Assembly (NCBI GenBank): GCA_030018505.1 | Contig: JASEHO010000032.1 | Coordinates: 1-13,413 of the forward strand | Direction of reading: 5' to 3' | Source: a bacterium | GTDB lineage: Bacteria; UBA9089; UBA9088; JAGUXG01 | DNA: 13,413 nucleotides | Part shown: piece by piece, positions 1 to 5,684 of the stretch | Layout of the letters: each line of letters begins with the position of its first letter | Position numbering within the stretch: the stretch's first letter is position 1 | Program-made: the position numbers and the translations under genes | The notes under the pieces: model-generated | Told to the model about the DNA's origin: nothing | The model's input: the letters and a program-made list of their open reading frames with translations, nothing else | Databases searched by the model: none

Positions 1-20
1 AAATTTCAACTTATAGGAAG

Positions 21-158
21 CTAATTTTTTGCAAACCAATTTTTATTGGGTATATCTTCAAGGTTCTCAGCTTTTTTCCACCTTTGAATGGTTGTCTGGC
101 TAAGGCCATACTTTTTATAAAGTGCAAGCAGAAAGAGGACTTTCCTTAATTGTTTGCC
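21..158 (-). pseudogene. C-terminal remnant of a helix-turn-helix protein
   Basis: An open frame of 45 codons runs from just after an in-frame stop (159-161) to a stop at 21-23 and has no ATG, GTG or TTG start. It contains a stretch reading YKKYGLSQTTIQRWKKAE, which looks like a helix-turn-helix with LSQTTIQRW as turn and recognition helix, followed by the tail ending NWFAKN. The lack of a start and the short length suggest the 3' end of a decayed DNA-binding protein, or one whose upstream part was lost to a frameshift. It is not in frame with the 57-codon ORF upstream of it at 240-413. I cannot name the family. A chance open frame is possible, but the composition looks protein-like. Confidence 0.4.
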
Positions 159-203
159 TTAGGGCTAATGTTGTAGTAGCATTCTTGTGTAATTTTATCT
201 AAA

Positions 204-233
204 ATAGGTTAGTTATTATACAACTTAACCTAT
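204..233 (-). terminator. AT-rich hairpin after the methyltransferase unit
   Basis: ATAGGTTA (204-211) and TAACCTAT (226-233) form a perfect 8-bp inverted repeat. The pairing continues inward as GTT/AAC with one bulged base. Read on the minus strand, the hairpin lies 7 bases after the stop of the small ORF at 240-413 and is followed by TTTTAG. It could be a weak intrinsic terminator for the methyltransferase transcript. The stem is AT-rich and the T-run short, so an operator-like palindrome is an alternative. Confidence 0.35.
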
Positions 234-239
234 CGTTAG

Positions 240-413
240 TCAACACAGCATATATAAAACATCAGATTGTGAAATTTCATTCTGGTAGTCAAACAGTGAC
301 TTATCAATCTTGATTTCCTTTATGGGAAATTTCAATGCAGATGTCCAATATGGTTTATCAAATCTTGTGTACATCTCAAACCAATGTTTCTTTACTGGGA
401 TATAATCTCGCAT
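240..413 (-). CDS. 57-aa ORF overlapping the methyltransferase stop
   Basis: The ATG at 411-413 lies inside the end of the methyltransferase gene (22-bp overlap, different frame), and translation stops at 240-242 after 57 codons. The product begins MRDYIPVKKHWFEMYTRF and is rich in aromatic and lysine residues. I do not recognise a family. In DpnII-type systems a DpnA-like methyltransferase is followed by the restriction endonuclease gene in an overlapping, translationally coupled arrangement. This ORF therefore has the right position and coupling to be the first part of a truncated restriction gene or other partner. That is inference from position only, because 57 residues are too few to show a nuclease motif. 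It may also be a genuine small protein. Confidence 0.45.
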   Translation of the reverse strand: MRDYIPVKKHWFEMYTRFDKPYWTSALKFPIKEIKIDKSLFDYQNEISQSDVLYMLC

Positions 414-1294
414 AAATGCACCTCTTTGTCTTTTACTGATGACTTTTTAATTGCCTCCTCAAGTCGCTTCTTTGAAAGCTGTAAGTAATCATCCTCTAAG
501 TCAATGCCTACATATTTTCTATTTAGCAAAATTGCTGCTACACCAGTTGTTGAGCTTCCACAGAAAGGATCAAGCACCAAATCACCTTCATTGGTACTCG
601 CCAGAATGATACGTTCCAGAAGGGCAATGGGTTTTTGCGTCGGATGTTTCCCGAAATCTTTCTCATTGCCATTAGGAGCTGGTAGAGTCCAGACAGACTT
701 CATTTGCTTGCCGTAGTTTATTTTGCGCATTGCGTCGTAATTGAAGCAATGTTTTGCTTTGTCGTTTTTTGCTGCCCAAATGACGGTCTCCGTGGAATGA
801 GTAAAATAACGACAAGAAAGATTTGGTGGTGGATTCGGCTTTTCCCATGTGATGTCGTTTAGAATTTTCATGTCCAACTGTTGCATGGCATAGCCAATGG
901 AATGAATGATATGATGAGTTCCTGAAACCCAAATTGTTCCATTGGGTTTCAATATCTTTTGGCATCTTGAAAGCCATGTCATATTGAACTCATGATTCAT
1001 TTCTGGGCCGTTTGACTTGTCCCATTGGCCCTTATCAACTTTTACCATTTTGCCTGCGTGGCAGGTAATGCCACCATTCGACAGGAAATATGGTGGATCA
1101 GCAAAGATCATATCGAATTTGCCTTCAGGATACTTTTTAATCAAGATGTCCATGAATTCAATACAATTGGCATGGTAAAGCCAGACACCATATTCGTCAT
1201 TCCTGAAATAGCACTGGGTTGGAGAATGTTCGGGATTCTCCATTACCATCATTGGGAAAGGATCATGCTTGTCATCAATTTCGTCGTATCTCAT
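392..1294 (-). CDS. DpnA/M2.DpnII-like DNA methyltransferase (beta class)
   Basis: Site-specific amino-DNA methyltransferase that transfers a methyl group from S-adenosylmethionine to a base, probably adenine N6. Motif order is that of the beta class: the catalytic DPPYFLSNGG (66-75) comes first and the AdoMet-binding DPFCGSSTTG (242-251) last, preceded by the KHPTQKP signature (216-222). Segments such as VDKGQWDK and NLSCRYFTHSTET closely resemble DpnA of the DpnII system, which acts on GATC, so GATC is my best guess for specificity. The usual GSGTTG reads GSSTTG here. About 35 N-terminal residues precede the part matching DpnA. The frame stays open for about 26 codons upstream without a start codon. 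The chosen ATG has GGAAGG a few bases upstream. No restriction gene is recognisable beside it, so it is either an orphan or the survivor of a decayed restriction-modification system. On the other side lie repeat-bearing spacer and a pseudogene. Confidence 0.9.
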   Translation of the reverse strand: MRYDEIDDKHDPFPMMVMENPEHSPTQCYFRNDEYGVWLYHANCIEFMDILIKKYPEGKFDMIFADPPYFLSNGGITCHAGKMVKVDKGQWDKSNGPEMNHEFNMTWLSRCQKILKPNGTIWVSGTHHIIHSIGYAMQQLDMKILNDITWEKPNPPPNLSCRYFTHSTETVIWAAKNDKAKHCFNYDAMRKINYGKQMKSVWTLPAPNGNEKDFGKHPTQKPIALLERIILASTNEGDLVLDPFCGSSTTGVAAILLNRKYVGIDLEDDYLQLSKKRLEEAIKKSSVKDKEVHLCEIISQ

Positions 1295-1378
1295 TTTGTA
1301 TACCTTCCGTTTCTTCTCGTATTGTGGTCTAACATAGTGCTTCGTCTTAAGATAATTTGATCGGCTAATTTTTTATGA

Positions 1379-1412
1379 AACCGCAGATACACAGAGGATT
1401 AACGCTGATAAT
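1379..1412. repeat. ACCGCAGATACACAGAGG-type intergenic repeat
   Basis: The spacer between the methyltransferase start and the adaptor pseudogene (1295-1519) contains AACCGCAGATACACAGAGG followed by ATTAACGCTGATAA. I recall similar CGCAGAT/CACAGAG/ACGCTGAT spacer repeats from many environmental bacterial genomes. Only one copy is seen in this window, so calling it a repeat rests on that recollection. The rest of this spacer shows no convincing gene. Confidence 0.4.
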
Positions 1413-1519
1413 TGTATTTAATTTATAGTGCATCTACAGTTCATCTAAAGGTTAAAATTCTTTAAGGCTCTATTTATCAGTTGAGTAGCGACAGGGCACA
1501 ATTTTAATTCGGTATATAA

Positions 1520-2082
1520 CTAATCTATCTCCCCTTTTTTGATTTTAACCTTAGCGCCATTTTTCAGGTCAGGAGGATAGAGAAAAAGTAACCTCAAAGG
1601 TGTTGAGCTTTTCCACGAGGGCTGGAGATGGAACTATCTTGGTTATCTTTCCAGAGATTCTTTCTCCAGGGAAGGCATCAGGCAGAACAGAAACAGGCAT
1701 ATCTACTGAAACTTTGCCTATCTCAGCCTCATCAAGATTACACTTGGCTATAAATGAATCTGAGGAGACAACCATACAGAGCAGTTGTCCCTGAACAATC
1801 CAATAGCCTACCTTTGGCTCTCTTTTTGTGACAAAGCCTGAGATTGGTGAGACAACCTTTGTCCATCCAAAAGGTTATCGCCCCAGAAACCTTTGCCTTA
1901 AGCTCATACCTATCCTTTGCCTCAATCCTTCCCCGAGCAGATACCTTCAAAACAAGCTCTCCCTTCGTTACTGGGCCTTTTACTACCTCAATTGTATCTT
2001 TTGCCTTTCTTCCAAAGAGCAACCAACCAATAATTACTATAGCAGATGCCAAAACAACACCAATGACAATCCATCTTTTCAT
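1520..2082 (-). pseudogene. HlyD/MacA-type membrane fusion protein, frameshifted
   Basis: Remnant of a periplasmic adaptor subunit that would link an inner-membrane transporter to an outer-membrane channel. The ATG at 2080-2082 opens MKRWIVIGVVLASAIVIIGW, a signal-anchor membrane segment, followed by a typical start of the lipoyl (barrel-sandwich) half ending KAKVSGAI. Near 1860 the reading shifts frame into VVSPISGFVTKREPKVG and VQGQLLCMV, the second lipoyl half. Only a few residues separate the two halves, so the coiled-coil hairpin is missing. The beta-barrel part (FIAKCNLDEAEIGKVSVDM) follows. Near 1580, at a run of five T on the minus strand, a second shift leads to PPDLKNGAKVKIKKGEID and a stop at 1520-1522. 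Two frameshifts plus an internal deletion make a functional product unlikely. No transporter partner lies next to it. A TTG at 2089-2091 is an alternative start. Confidence 0.8.
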
Positions 2083-2133
2083 ACCAAACAAGTATGCGTA
2101 AAAACCGCTGATTTTTCAAGGGGAATTTTTTCC

Positions 2134-2163
2134 TTGAGAAGAACCCGCTGCTTTAAGTATAAT
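2134..2163 (+). promoter_or_regulatory. Sigma70-type promoter of the aldolase operon
   Basis: TTGAGA (2134-2139) and TATAAT (2158-2163) are separated by 18 bases, a close match to the vegetative consensus. It points toward the aldolase-protease-rpmA-obg operon. The aldolase start is more than 220 bases away, and the interval is filled by a direct repeat and an inverted-repeat element. If used, it gives an unusually long 5' leader. Confidence 0.55.
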
Positions 2164-2186
2164 ATGAGCTATACCAAAGAATATGG
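2164..2186 (+). repeat. 23-bp direct repeat, copy 1
   Basis: Begins ATGAGCTATACC and ends AAAGAATATGG. It matches 2357-2379 at 22 of 23 positions; the only difference is the fourth base. It lies immediately after the -10 box of the putative promoter. Read from its ATG it gives a 16-codon ORF starting MSYTKEYGK. Confidence 0.75.
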
Positions 2187-2217
2187 TAAGCGTTCAGGTA
2201 GGTCCGAAAAATAGATT

Positions 2218-2332
2218 AAATTCATTTCAAATTTAGCATTGCAAAATTGAGGAAAGAGATATATAGACTGACAAGGTCAATCTTGCCAAATTTGAAATGA
2301 TAAATGCTAAATTTGCAATTTGCAATGAATTT
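2218..2332. repeat. AT-rich inverted-repeat element upstream of the aldolase
   Basis: TCATTTCAAATTT (2222-2234) is perfectly complementary to 2288-2300. The overlapping AAATTTAGCATT (2229-2240) is perfectly complementary to 2303-2314, so two alternative hairpins are possible. The outer AAATTCATT is complementary to AATGAATTT at 2324-2332. It includes ATTGCAAAATT, shared with the element near 5551. Lying in the leader of the aldolase operon, it could fold in the mRNA. Whether it is a decayed MITE-like element or a regulatory leader cannot be decided here. Confidence 0.5.
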
Positions 2333-2356
2333 ATCCTCTTTCTTGACTTCTAATGC

Positions 2357-2379
2357 ATGGGCTATACCAAAGAATATGG
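2357..2379 (+). repeat. 23-bp direct repeat, copy 2
   Basis: Begins ATGGGCTATACC and ends AAAGAATATGG. It is the second copy of 2164-2186, lies 193 bp downstream of it, and runs directly into the aldolase ribosome binding site. Its ATG opens a 14-codon frame (MGYTKEYGGK...) that overlaps the aldolase start in another frame. Confidence 0.75.
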
Positions 2380-2382
2380 AGG
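2378..2382 (+). promoter_or_regulatory. Shine-Dalgarno deciding the aldolase start
   Basis: GGAGG lies 5 bases before the ATG at 2388 and 8 bases before the ATG at 2391. This favours one of these two adjacent starts over an upstream in-frame ATG at 2304, which falls inside the inverted-repeat element and has no ribosome binding site. Confidence 0.7.
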
Positions 2383-2387
2383 TAAAA

Positions 2388-3740
2388 ATGATGGTTTATA
2401 GTAAGGATTCTCTTTTGAGCGATCTTTCTGGAAGCCTTGAGATAGAAAAGGGTAGGGTATCTGTTAGAAACAGGGAGAGGGTAAAGAAGGAGTTGATAGA
2501 TAGGCTTATCTATAATGCTTGTCTGAACCCAGAGGAAGAAATACGGGATGCTGTCCGATGGCTGATAAGGGAGATGGCCAGGGATTTGGGAATATTCCCG
2601 GCCTCTATCTTTGCCTACTACTCGGAAAAGCCAGAAAATCTTAGTGTGCCAGCCATAAACATTCGTGGCTTAACCTATGATGTAGGAAGGGCTGTCTTTT
2701 CGTCTGCAAAGGCTGGTAATATCGGTGCTTTTATCTTTGAGATTGCCAGGTCTGAGATGGAATATACCTATCAGGAGCCAGCAGAGTATTCTACCCTTAT
2801 AATGGCCGCAGGGATAAAAGAGGGTTGGGCTGGCCCTGTCTTTATCCAGGGTGACCACTTTCAGATAAGAAAGAAGATTGAAAATGATATAGAGAATGTA
2901 AAGGGGCTTATCAAGAAGGCGATAGAGGCTGGGTTTTACAACCTTGATCTTGACACATCAACCTTAGTTGACCTCAGTCAGCCAAATGTTTATGAACAGC
3001 AGAGAAAGAACTTTGAGACTGCCGCAGAGCTTACCAGATATATAAGGAGCATAGAACCAAAGGAGATAACTGTCTCTCTTGGTGGTGAGATAGGCGAGAT
3101 AGGCAAGCAGAACTCAACAGAGGAAGAGCTGAGGGAATACCTGAAAGGATATAGGGAAAGTCTGGGAAAGGAACTGATTGGAATAAGTAAGATGGCTATC
3201 CAGACAGGCACAGCCCATGGAGGCGTTGTTCTTCCTGATGGCTCAATAGCCGCGGTAAAGCTTGATTTTGATACCCTGAGCAAACTTGGAAAGATAGCTC
3301 GGGATGATTATAACTTAGCAGGTTGCGTCCAGCATGGAGCCTCAACCCTGCCCTTAGAGCTATTTGACAAATTCCCTTCATCCTGCACAATAGAAGTTCA
3401 TCTTGCCACAGAATATCAGAATATAACCTATGAGCTTATTCCAGAAGGGCTGCGAGAAGAGGTATATGCCTATTTGAGGACGCATTGCTTATCAGAGAAA
3501 AAGGAGACAGATACTGATGAGCAGTTTATCTATAAAGCAAGGAAAAAAGGGTTTGGACCATTCAAAGAAAAATTCTGGGGTCTGGATGAAGAGGTAAAGG
3601 TTAAAATAAGGGATAGGTTGGTTGAAGTGTTCAACTTTACCTTTTCTAAGCTGGGGGCGAAAAACACCAAAGAGGCAATATTACAACTGATAAAGCCAGT
3701 TTATCAACAAAAGCCTATTCCAGAGTTACTAAAGAGGTAA
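2388..3740 (+). CDS. Divergent class II fructose-bisphosphate aldolase-like protein
   Basis: Probable zinc-dependent aldolase of the fructose-/tagatose-bisphosphate class II family, which cleaves or forms a ketose bisphosphate via dihydroxyacetone phosphate. The barrel core carries counterparts of the family's metal and catalytic residues: GDHFQ (155-159, D156 catalytic and H157 ligand), GGEIGEIG (232-239), TGTAHGG (273-279, H277) and VQHGAST (314-320, H316). LDLDTST (186-192) lies where the family has its substrate-loop Asp. At 450 residues it is roughly 100 longer than standard class II aldolases, with an extra N-terminal region of about 80 residues and an extended C-terminus. The bisphosphate substrate is not certain; a related sugar-phosphate aldolase is possible. 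It is the first gene of an operon with the aspartic protease gene, which starts 3 bases after its stop, then rpmA and obg. The start is set by the GGAGG at 2378. Confidence 0.8.
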   Translation: MMVYSKDSLLSDLSGSLEIEKGRVSVRNRERVKKELIDRLIYNACLNPEEEIRDAVRWLIREMARDLGIFPASIFAYYSEKPENLSVPAINIRGLTYDVGRAVFSSAKAGNIGAFIFEIARSEMEYTYQEPAEYSTLIMAAGIKEGWAGPVFIQGDHFQIRKKIENDIENVKGLIKKAIEAGFYNLDLDTSTLVDLSQPNVYEQQRKNFETAAELTRYIRSIEPKEITVSLGGEIGEIGKQNSTEEELREYLKGYRESLGKELIGISKMAIQTGTAHGGVVLPDGSIAAVKLDFDTLSKLGKIARDDYNLAGCVQHGASTLPLELFDKFPSSCTIEVHLATEYQNITYELIPEGLREEVYAYLRTHCLSEKKETDTDEQFIYKARKKGFGPFKEKFWGLDEEVKVKIRDRLVEVFNFTFSKLGAKNTKEAILQLIKPVYQQKPIPELLKR

Positions 3741-3743
3741 AAA

Positions 3744-4124
3744 ATGGGTAGAATAGTTGTTAGGGTTACTGTCCAAAATGCCCTGGATGAATCTAAGGTG
3801 CGTATCTTTGATGCCCTGGTTGATACAGGAGCTACATTGCTTACCTTACCAAAGGCATGGAAGCAAGATTTGGGCAAATTTCTTATCACTGAAAAAGAAA
3901 AGGTTCAATTGGCAGACCAGCGTATGATAGATGTTGAAATATGTGGTCCGCTTACCATTCAACTTGAAGGATTTAGAAAGATTAGTATGGATGTGGCATT
4001 TGTGGATCCAGTGGATGGAGGATATGAACCCTTGATTGGTTATATGGTTTTGGAAGGGGCGGGAATTGCTGTAGATGTGATAGGACATAGACTCGTTGCT
4101 GTGAAACACCTGGACCTAAAATAA
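3744..4124 (+). CDS. Retropepsin-like (clan AA) aspartic protease
   Basis: Single-domain aspartic protease-like protein of 126 residues, expected to act as a homodimer with one catalytic Asp from each subunit. The active-site loop is ALVDTGATLLTLP (24-36) with D27-T28-G29-A30. The second signature PLIGYMVLEGAGIAVD (96-111) matches the hydrophobic-hydrophobic-Gly motif that packs behind the active site. There is no signal peptide or membrane segment, so it is probably cytoplasmic. Its ATG follows the aldolase stop by 3 bases, and its AGAGG ribosome binding site overlaps the end of the aldolase gene, so translation is probably coupled. rpmA begins 19 bases after its stop. The substrate is unknown. 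In Firmicutes the unrelated cysteine protease Prp occupies the slot before rpmA and trims L27, but the L27 here has no extension to trim. Confidence 0.85.
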   Translation: MGRIVVRVTVQNALDESKVRIFDALVDTGATLLTLPKAWKQDLGKFLITEKEKVQLADQRMIDVEICGPLTIQLEGFRKISMDVAFVDPVDGGYEPLIGYMVLEGAGIAVDVIGHRLVAVKHLDLK

Positions 4125-4131
4125 CTATAAA

Positions 4132-4137
4132 AGGAGG
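4132..4137 (+). promoter_or_regulatory. Strong Shine-Dalgarno of rpmA
   Basis: AGGAGG, within AAGGAGGTGA, ends 6 bases before the rpmA ATG. It is the strongest ribosome binding site in the window, as expected for a ribosomal protein gene expressed above its operon neighbours. obg downstream has no clear one. Confidence 0.8.
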
Positions 4138-4143
4138 TGAAAA

Positions 4144-4401
4144 ATGGCTCATAAGAAAGGACAAGGTTCATCAAGAAATGGAAGGGATTCTTGTGGAAAG
4201 AGGCTCTGCATAAAGAAGTTTGGCGGTCAACTTGTGACTGGTGGAACAATCTTGGTTACCCAAAGAGGGACAAAAGTAGCTCCGGGCAGGAATGTTGGTA
4301 AAGGAAAGGACGACACACTCTTTGCTAAGATAGATGGAACAATAAAATTCTCTGATACCTATGGAAAGAAGAGGGTCAGCATTCTTCCTGTGGTGGCATA
4401 A
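4144..4401 (+). CDS. rpmA: 50S ribosomal protein L27
   Basis: Large-subunit ribosomal protein whose N-terminal tail reaches toward the peptidyl-transferase centre. The 85-residue length is normal. MAHKKGQGSSRNGRDS (1-16) matches the usual MAHKKGGGSTKNGRDS, and the core continues with FGGQ and GRNVGKGKDDTLFA. The protein begins directly with the mature-type tail and lacks the cleavable extension of Firmicutes L27. Its standard upstream neighbour rplU (L21) is missing from this window, and an aspartic protease gene stands in front instead. obg follows after 61 bases, keeping the widespread rpmA-obg link. The spacer to obg contains a copy of the GTAACACTTTA motif. Confidence 0.97.
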   Translation: MAHKKGQGSSRNGRDSCGKRLCIKKFGGQLVTGGTILVTQRGTKVAPGRNVGKGKDDTLFAKIDGTIKFSDTYGKKRVSILPVVA

Positions 4402-4415
4402 AGCATAAGACGAAG

Positions 4416-4446
4416 GTAACACTTTAGTCATTCGAAGTAACACCAG
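4416..4446 (+). repeat. GTAACACTTTA boundary motif, copy C
   Basis: GTAACACTTTAG, then TCATTCGAAGTAACACC, lies in the 61-base spacer between rpmA and obg. It matches the motif after aroB (5667-5678) and isocitrate dehydrogenase (10628-10639) at 11 of 12 core positions and shares the trailing CAT...AAGTAA. The core is a GTAA-N4-TTAC imperfect dyad in the other copies; here the last C is G. Confidence 0.55.
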
Positions 4447-4462
4447 TATATAGAATTTCATA

Positions 4463-5449
4463 ATGGAAAGAAGAAGGTCGCTGTCATGGGATGAGGTAGA
4501 GATTTCGGTTTATGCAGGAAGGGGCGGGAATGGGTGTGTAGGCTTTAGAAGGGAGAGGGGCCCAAATGGAGGGGATGGTGGAAAGGGTGGAGATATAATT
4601 ATTAAAACCGACTCTAAGATAAGGACACTTTTTCATTTAGTAAGAAAAAGAAGGTTTTCTGCAGAAAGGGGTGGACACGGCCAGGGTAAGAATAAACATG
4701 GAAAGAACGGAAAAGACCACATCATTTCTATCCCAAAAGGCACACTCATCTCCTTTGATGGCAAAGAGATAGACTTTATTGAGAATAACCAAACCTTGAT
4801 TGTCGCCAGGGGAGGTAGGGGAGGCAGGGGCAATAGCCGTTTTGCCACCTCAACCTGCACAACGCCAAGGTTTGCTGAAGAAGGAGAGGCAGGGGAAGAA
4901 AAAGAGATACACTTAGAGCTTATGTTGATAGCTGATGTTGGCATTATCGGCTTCCCAAATGCAGGAAAGTCAACCCTATTGTCTAAGCTATCTGATGCCC
5001 ATCCAAAGATAGCCAGCTATCCATTCACCACCCTTACCCCAAACTTAGGGGTAGCAAAAAACGAAGAAGAGGCTTTTACTATGGCTGACATTCCGGGTCT
5101 AATCCCTGGTGCGCATGAGGGAAAGGGTCTGGGAGACAGATTTTTGCGACATATCAAAAGAACAAAGATTCTTCTTCATCTCTTAGATGGAGCAGATGAA
5201 AACACTGCAGAGAAATTTTATCAACTGAATGAAGAGATGGGGCTTTATGATGAGGAGCTGCTTAAGAAACAACAGATTATCTGCCTTTCCAAGTCTGACT
5301 TAGATGGCACAAACGAAAGGCTCAAAGCCACTTGTGATAAACTGAAAATGAAGGTTATTCCCATCTCAGCCTTGAGTGGAGAAGGGCTGGATAACCTCCT
5401 CTCAACTCTTACCCTCCATTTAAGAGAAAACTATTGCTCTGTAACATAA
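4463..5449 (+). CDS. obg: Obg/CgtA family GTPase
   Basis: Essential-type GTPase that acts in 50S subunit maturation and stress response. The glycine-rich Obg fold occupies residues 9-155 (DEVEISVYAGRGGNGCVGF, GGDGGKGGD, GRGGRGNSRFATS). The G domain follows, with G1 GFPNAGKST (163-171), switch I YPFTT (186-190), G3 DIPGLIPGAHEGKGLGDRFL (209-228), G4 SKSD (276-279, in place of NKxD) and G5 SAL (302-304). At 328 residues it lacks the variable C-terminal OCT domain. The first Obg loop, usually FRREKxVPKGGPDGGDGG, is shortened to FRRERGPNGGDGG. No good Shine-Dalgarno precedes the ATG, so it may depend on read-through from rpmA. The start could be slightly misplaced, because the family normally begins about 8 residues before DEVEI with a different sequence. 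Confidence 0.95.
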   Translation: MERRRSLSWDEVEISVYAGRGGNGCVGFRRERGPNGGDGGKGGDIIIKTDSKIRTLFHLVRKRRFSAERGGHGQGKNKHGKNGKDHIISIPKGTLISFDGKEIDFIENNQTLIVARGGRGGRGNSRFATSTCTTPRFAEEGEAGEEKEIHLELMLIADVGIIGFPNAGKSTLLSKLSDAHPKIASYPFTTLTPNLGVAKNEEEAFTMADIPGLIPGAHEGKGLGDRFLRHIKRTKILLHLLDGADENTAEKFYQLNEEMGLYDEELLKKQQIICLSKSDLDGTNERLKATCDKLKMKVIPISALSGEGLDNLLSTLTLHLRENYCSVT

Positions 5450-5501
5450 ATTCTTGCAAATTTAATGTTTATGACATACGGTTACAATTCAGCCATTAGT
5501 A

Positions 5502-5678
5502 ACTATTTACCTATCTAAAAGTGAAGCAACAACCAGGTAAAAAGGGAATTCATTGCAAAATTATCAATGAGCAATTAGCAATTAACTTTTGAAGAAGAGG
5601 AATAATTTTAAGATTAATTACTAATTTTACATTTTACATTGAACTTTACTCGGTTACTTAAGATGAGTAAAGTGTTAC
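5502..5678. repeat. AT-rich intergenic repeat, copy A, with boundary motif
   Basis: Fills the space between the convergent obg and aroB stops. It shares with 10443-10639 the blocks GTAACTATTTA, ACCAGGTAAAAAGGGAATTC, AAAATTATCAAT-AGCAATTA and TTTGAAGAAGAGGA-TAATTTT, in the same order and at similar spacing. AATTCATTGCAAAAT (5547-5561) and ATTTTACATTGAACT (5631-5645) are imperfect inverted arms (12 of 15). The right end carries GTAAAGTGTTAC (5667-5678), 6 bases from the aroB stop. It has no coding content. The hairpin might terminate transcription from both sides, though it is AT-rich. Confidence 0.65.
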
Positions 5679-5684
5679 CAGCCC

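Noticed and set aside
1025..1360. Plus-strand 111-codon open frame
   Set aside because: It lies antisense to the methyltransferase, whose motifs are clear on the other strand. It has no recognisable domain or ribosome binding site.
2304..2387. Extra 28 N-terminal codons of the aldolase, resembling a signal peptide ending in SNAWA
   Set aside because: The extension falls inside the inverted-repeat element and direct repeat and has no ribosome binding site. A GGAGG sits correctly before 2388/2391, and a periplasmic aldolase would be unexpected.
4144..4160. Cleavable Firmicutes-type N-terminal extension on L27 as the protease substrate
   Set aside because: L27 begins directly with MAHKKGQGSS, the form that needs no trimming, and the strong ribosome binding site sits right before this ATG.
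5547..5645. CRISPR-like array in the repetitive AT-rich spacers
   Set aside because: The short AATTATCAATTAGCAATTA-type repeats are irregular, overlap and have no unique spacers of constant length. No cas gene is present.
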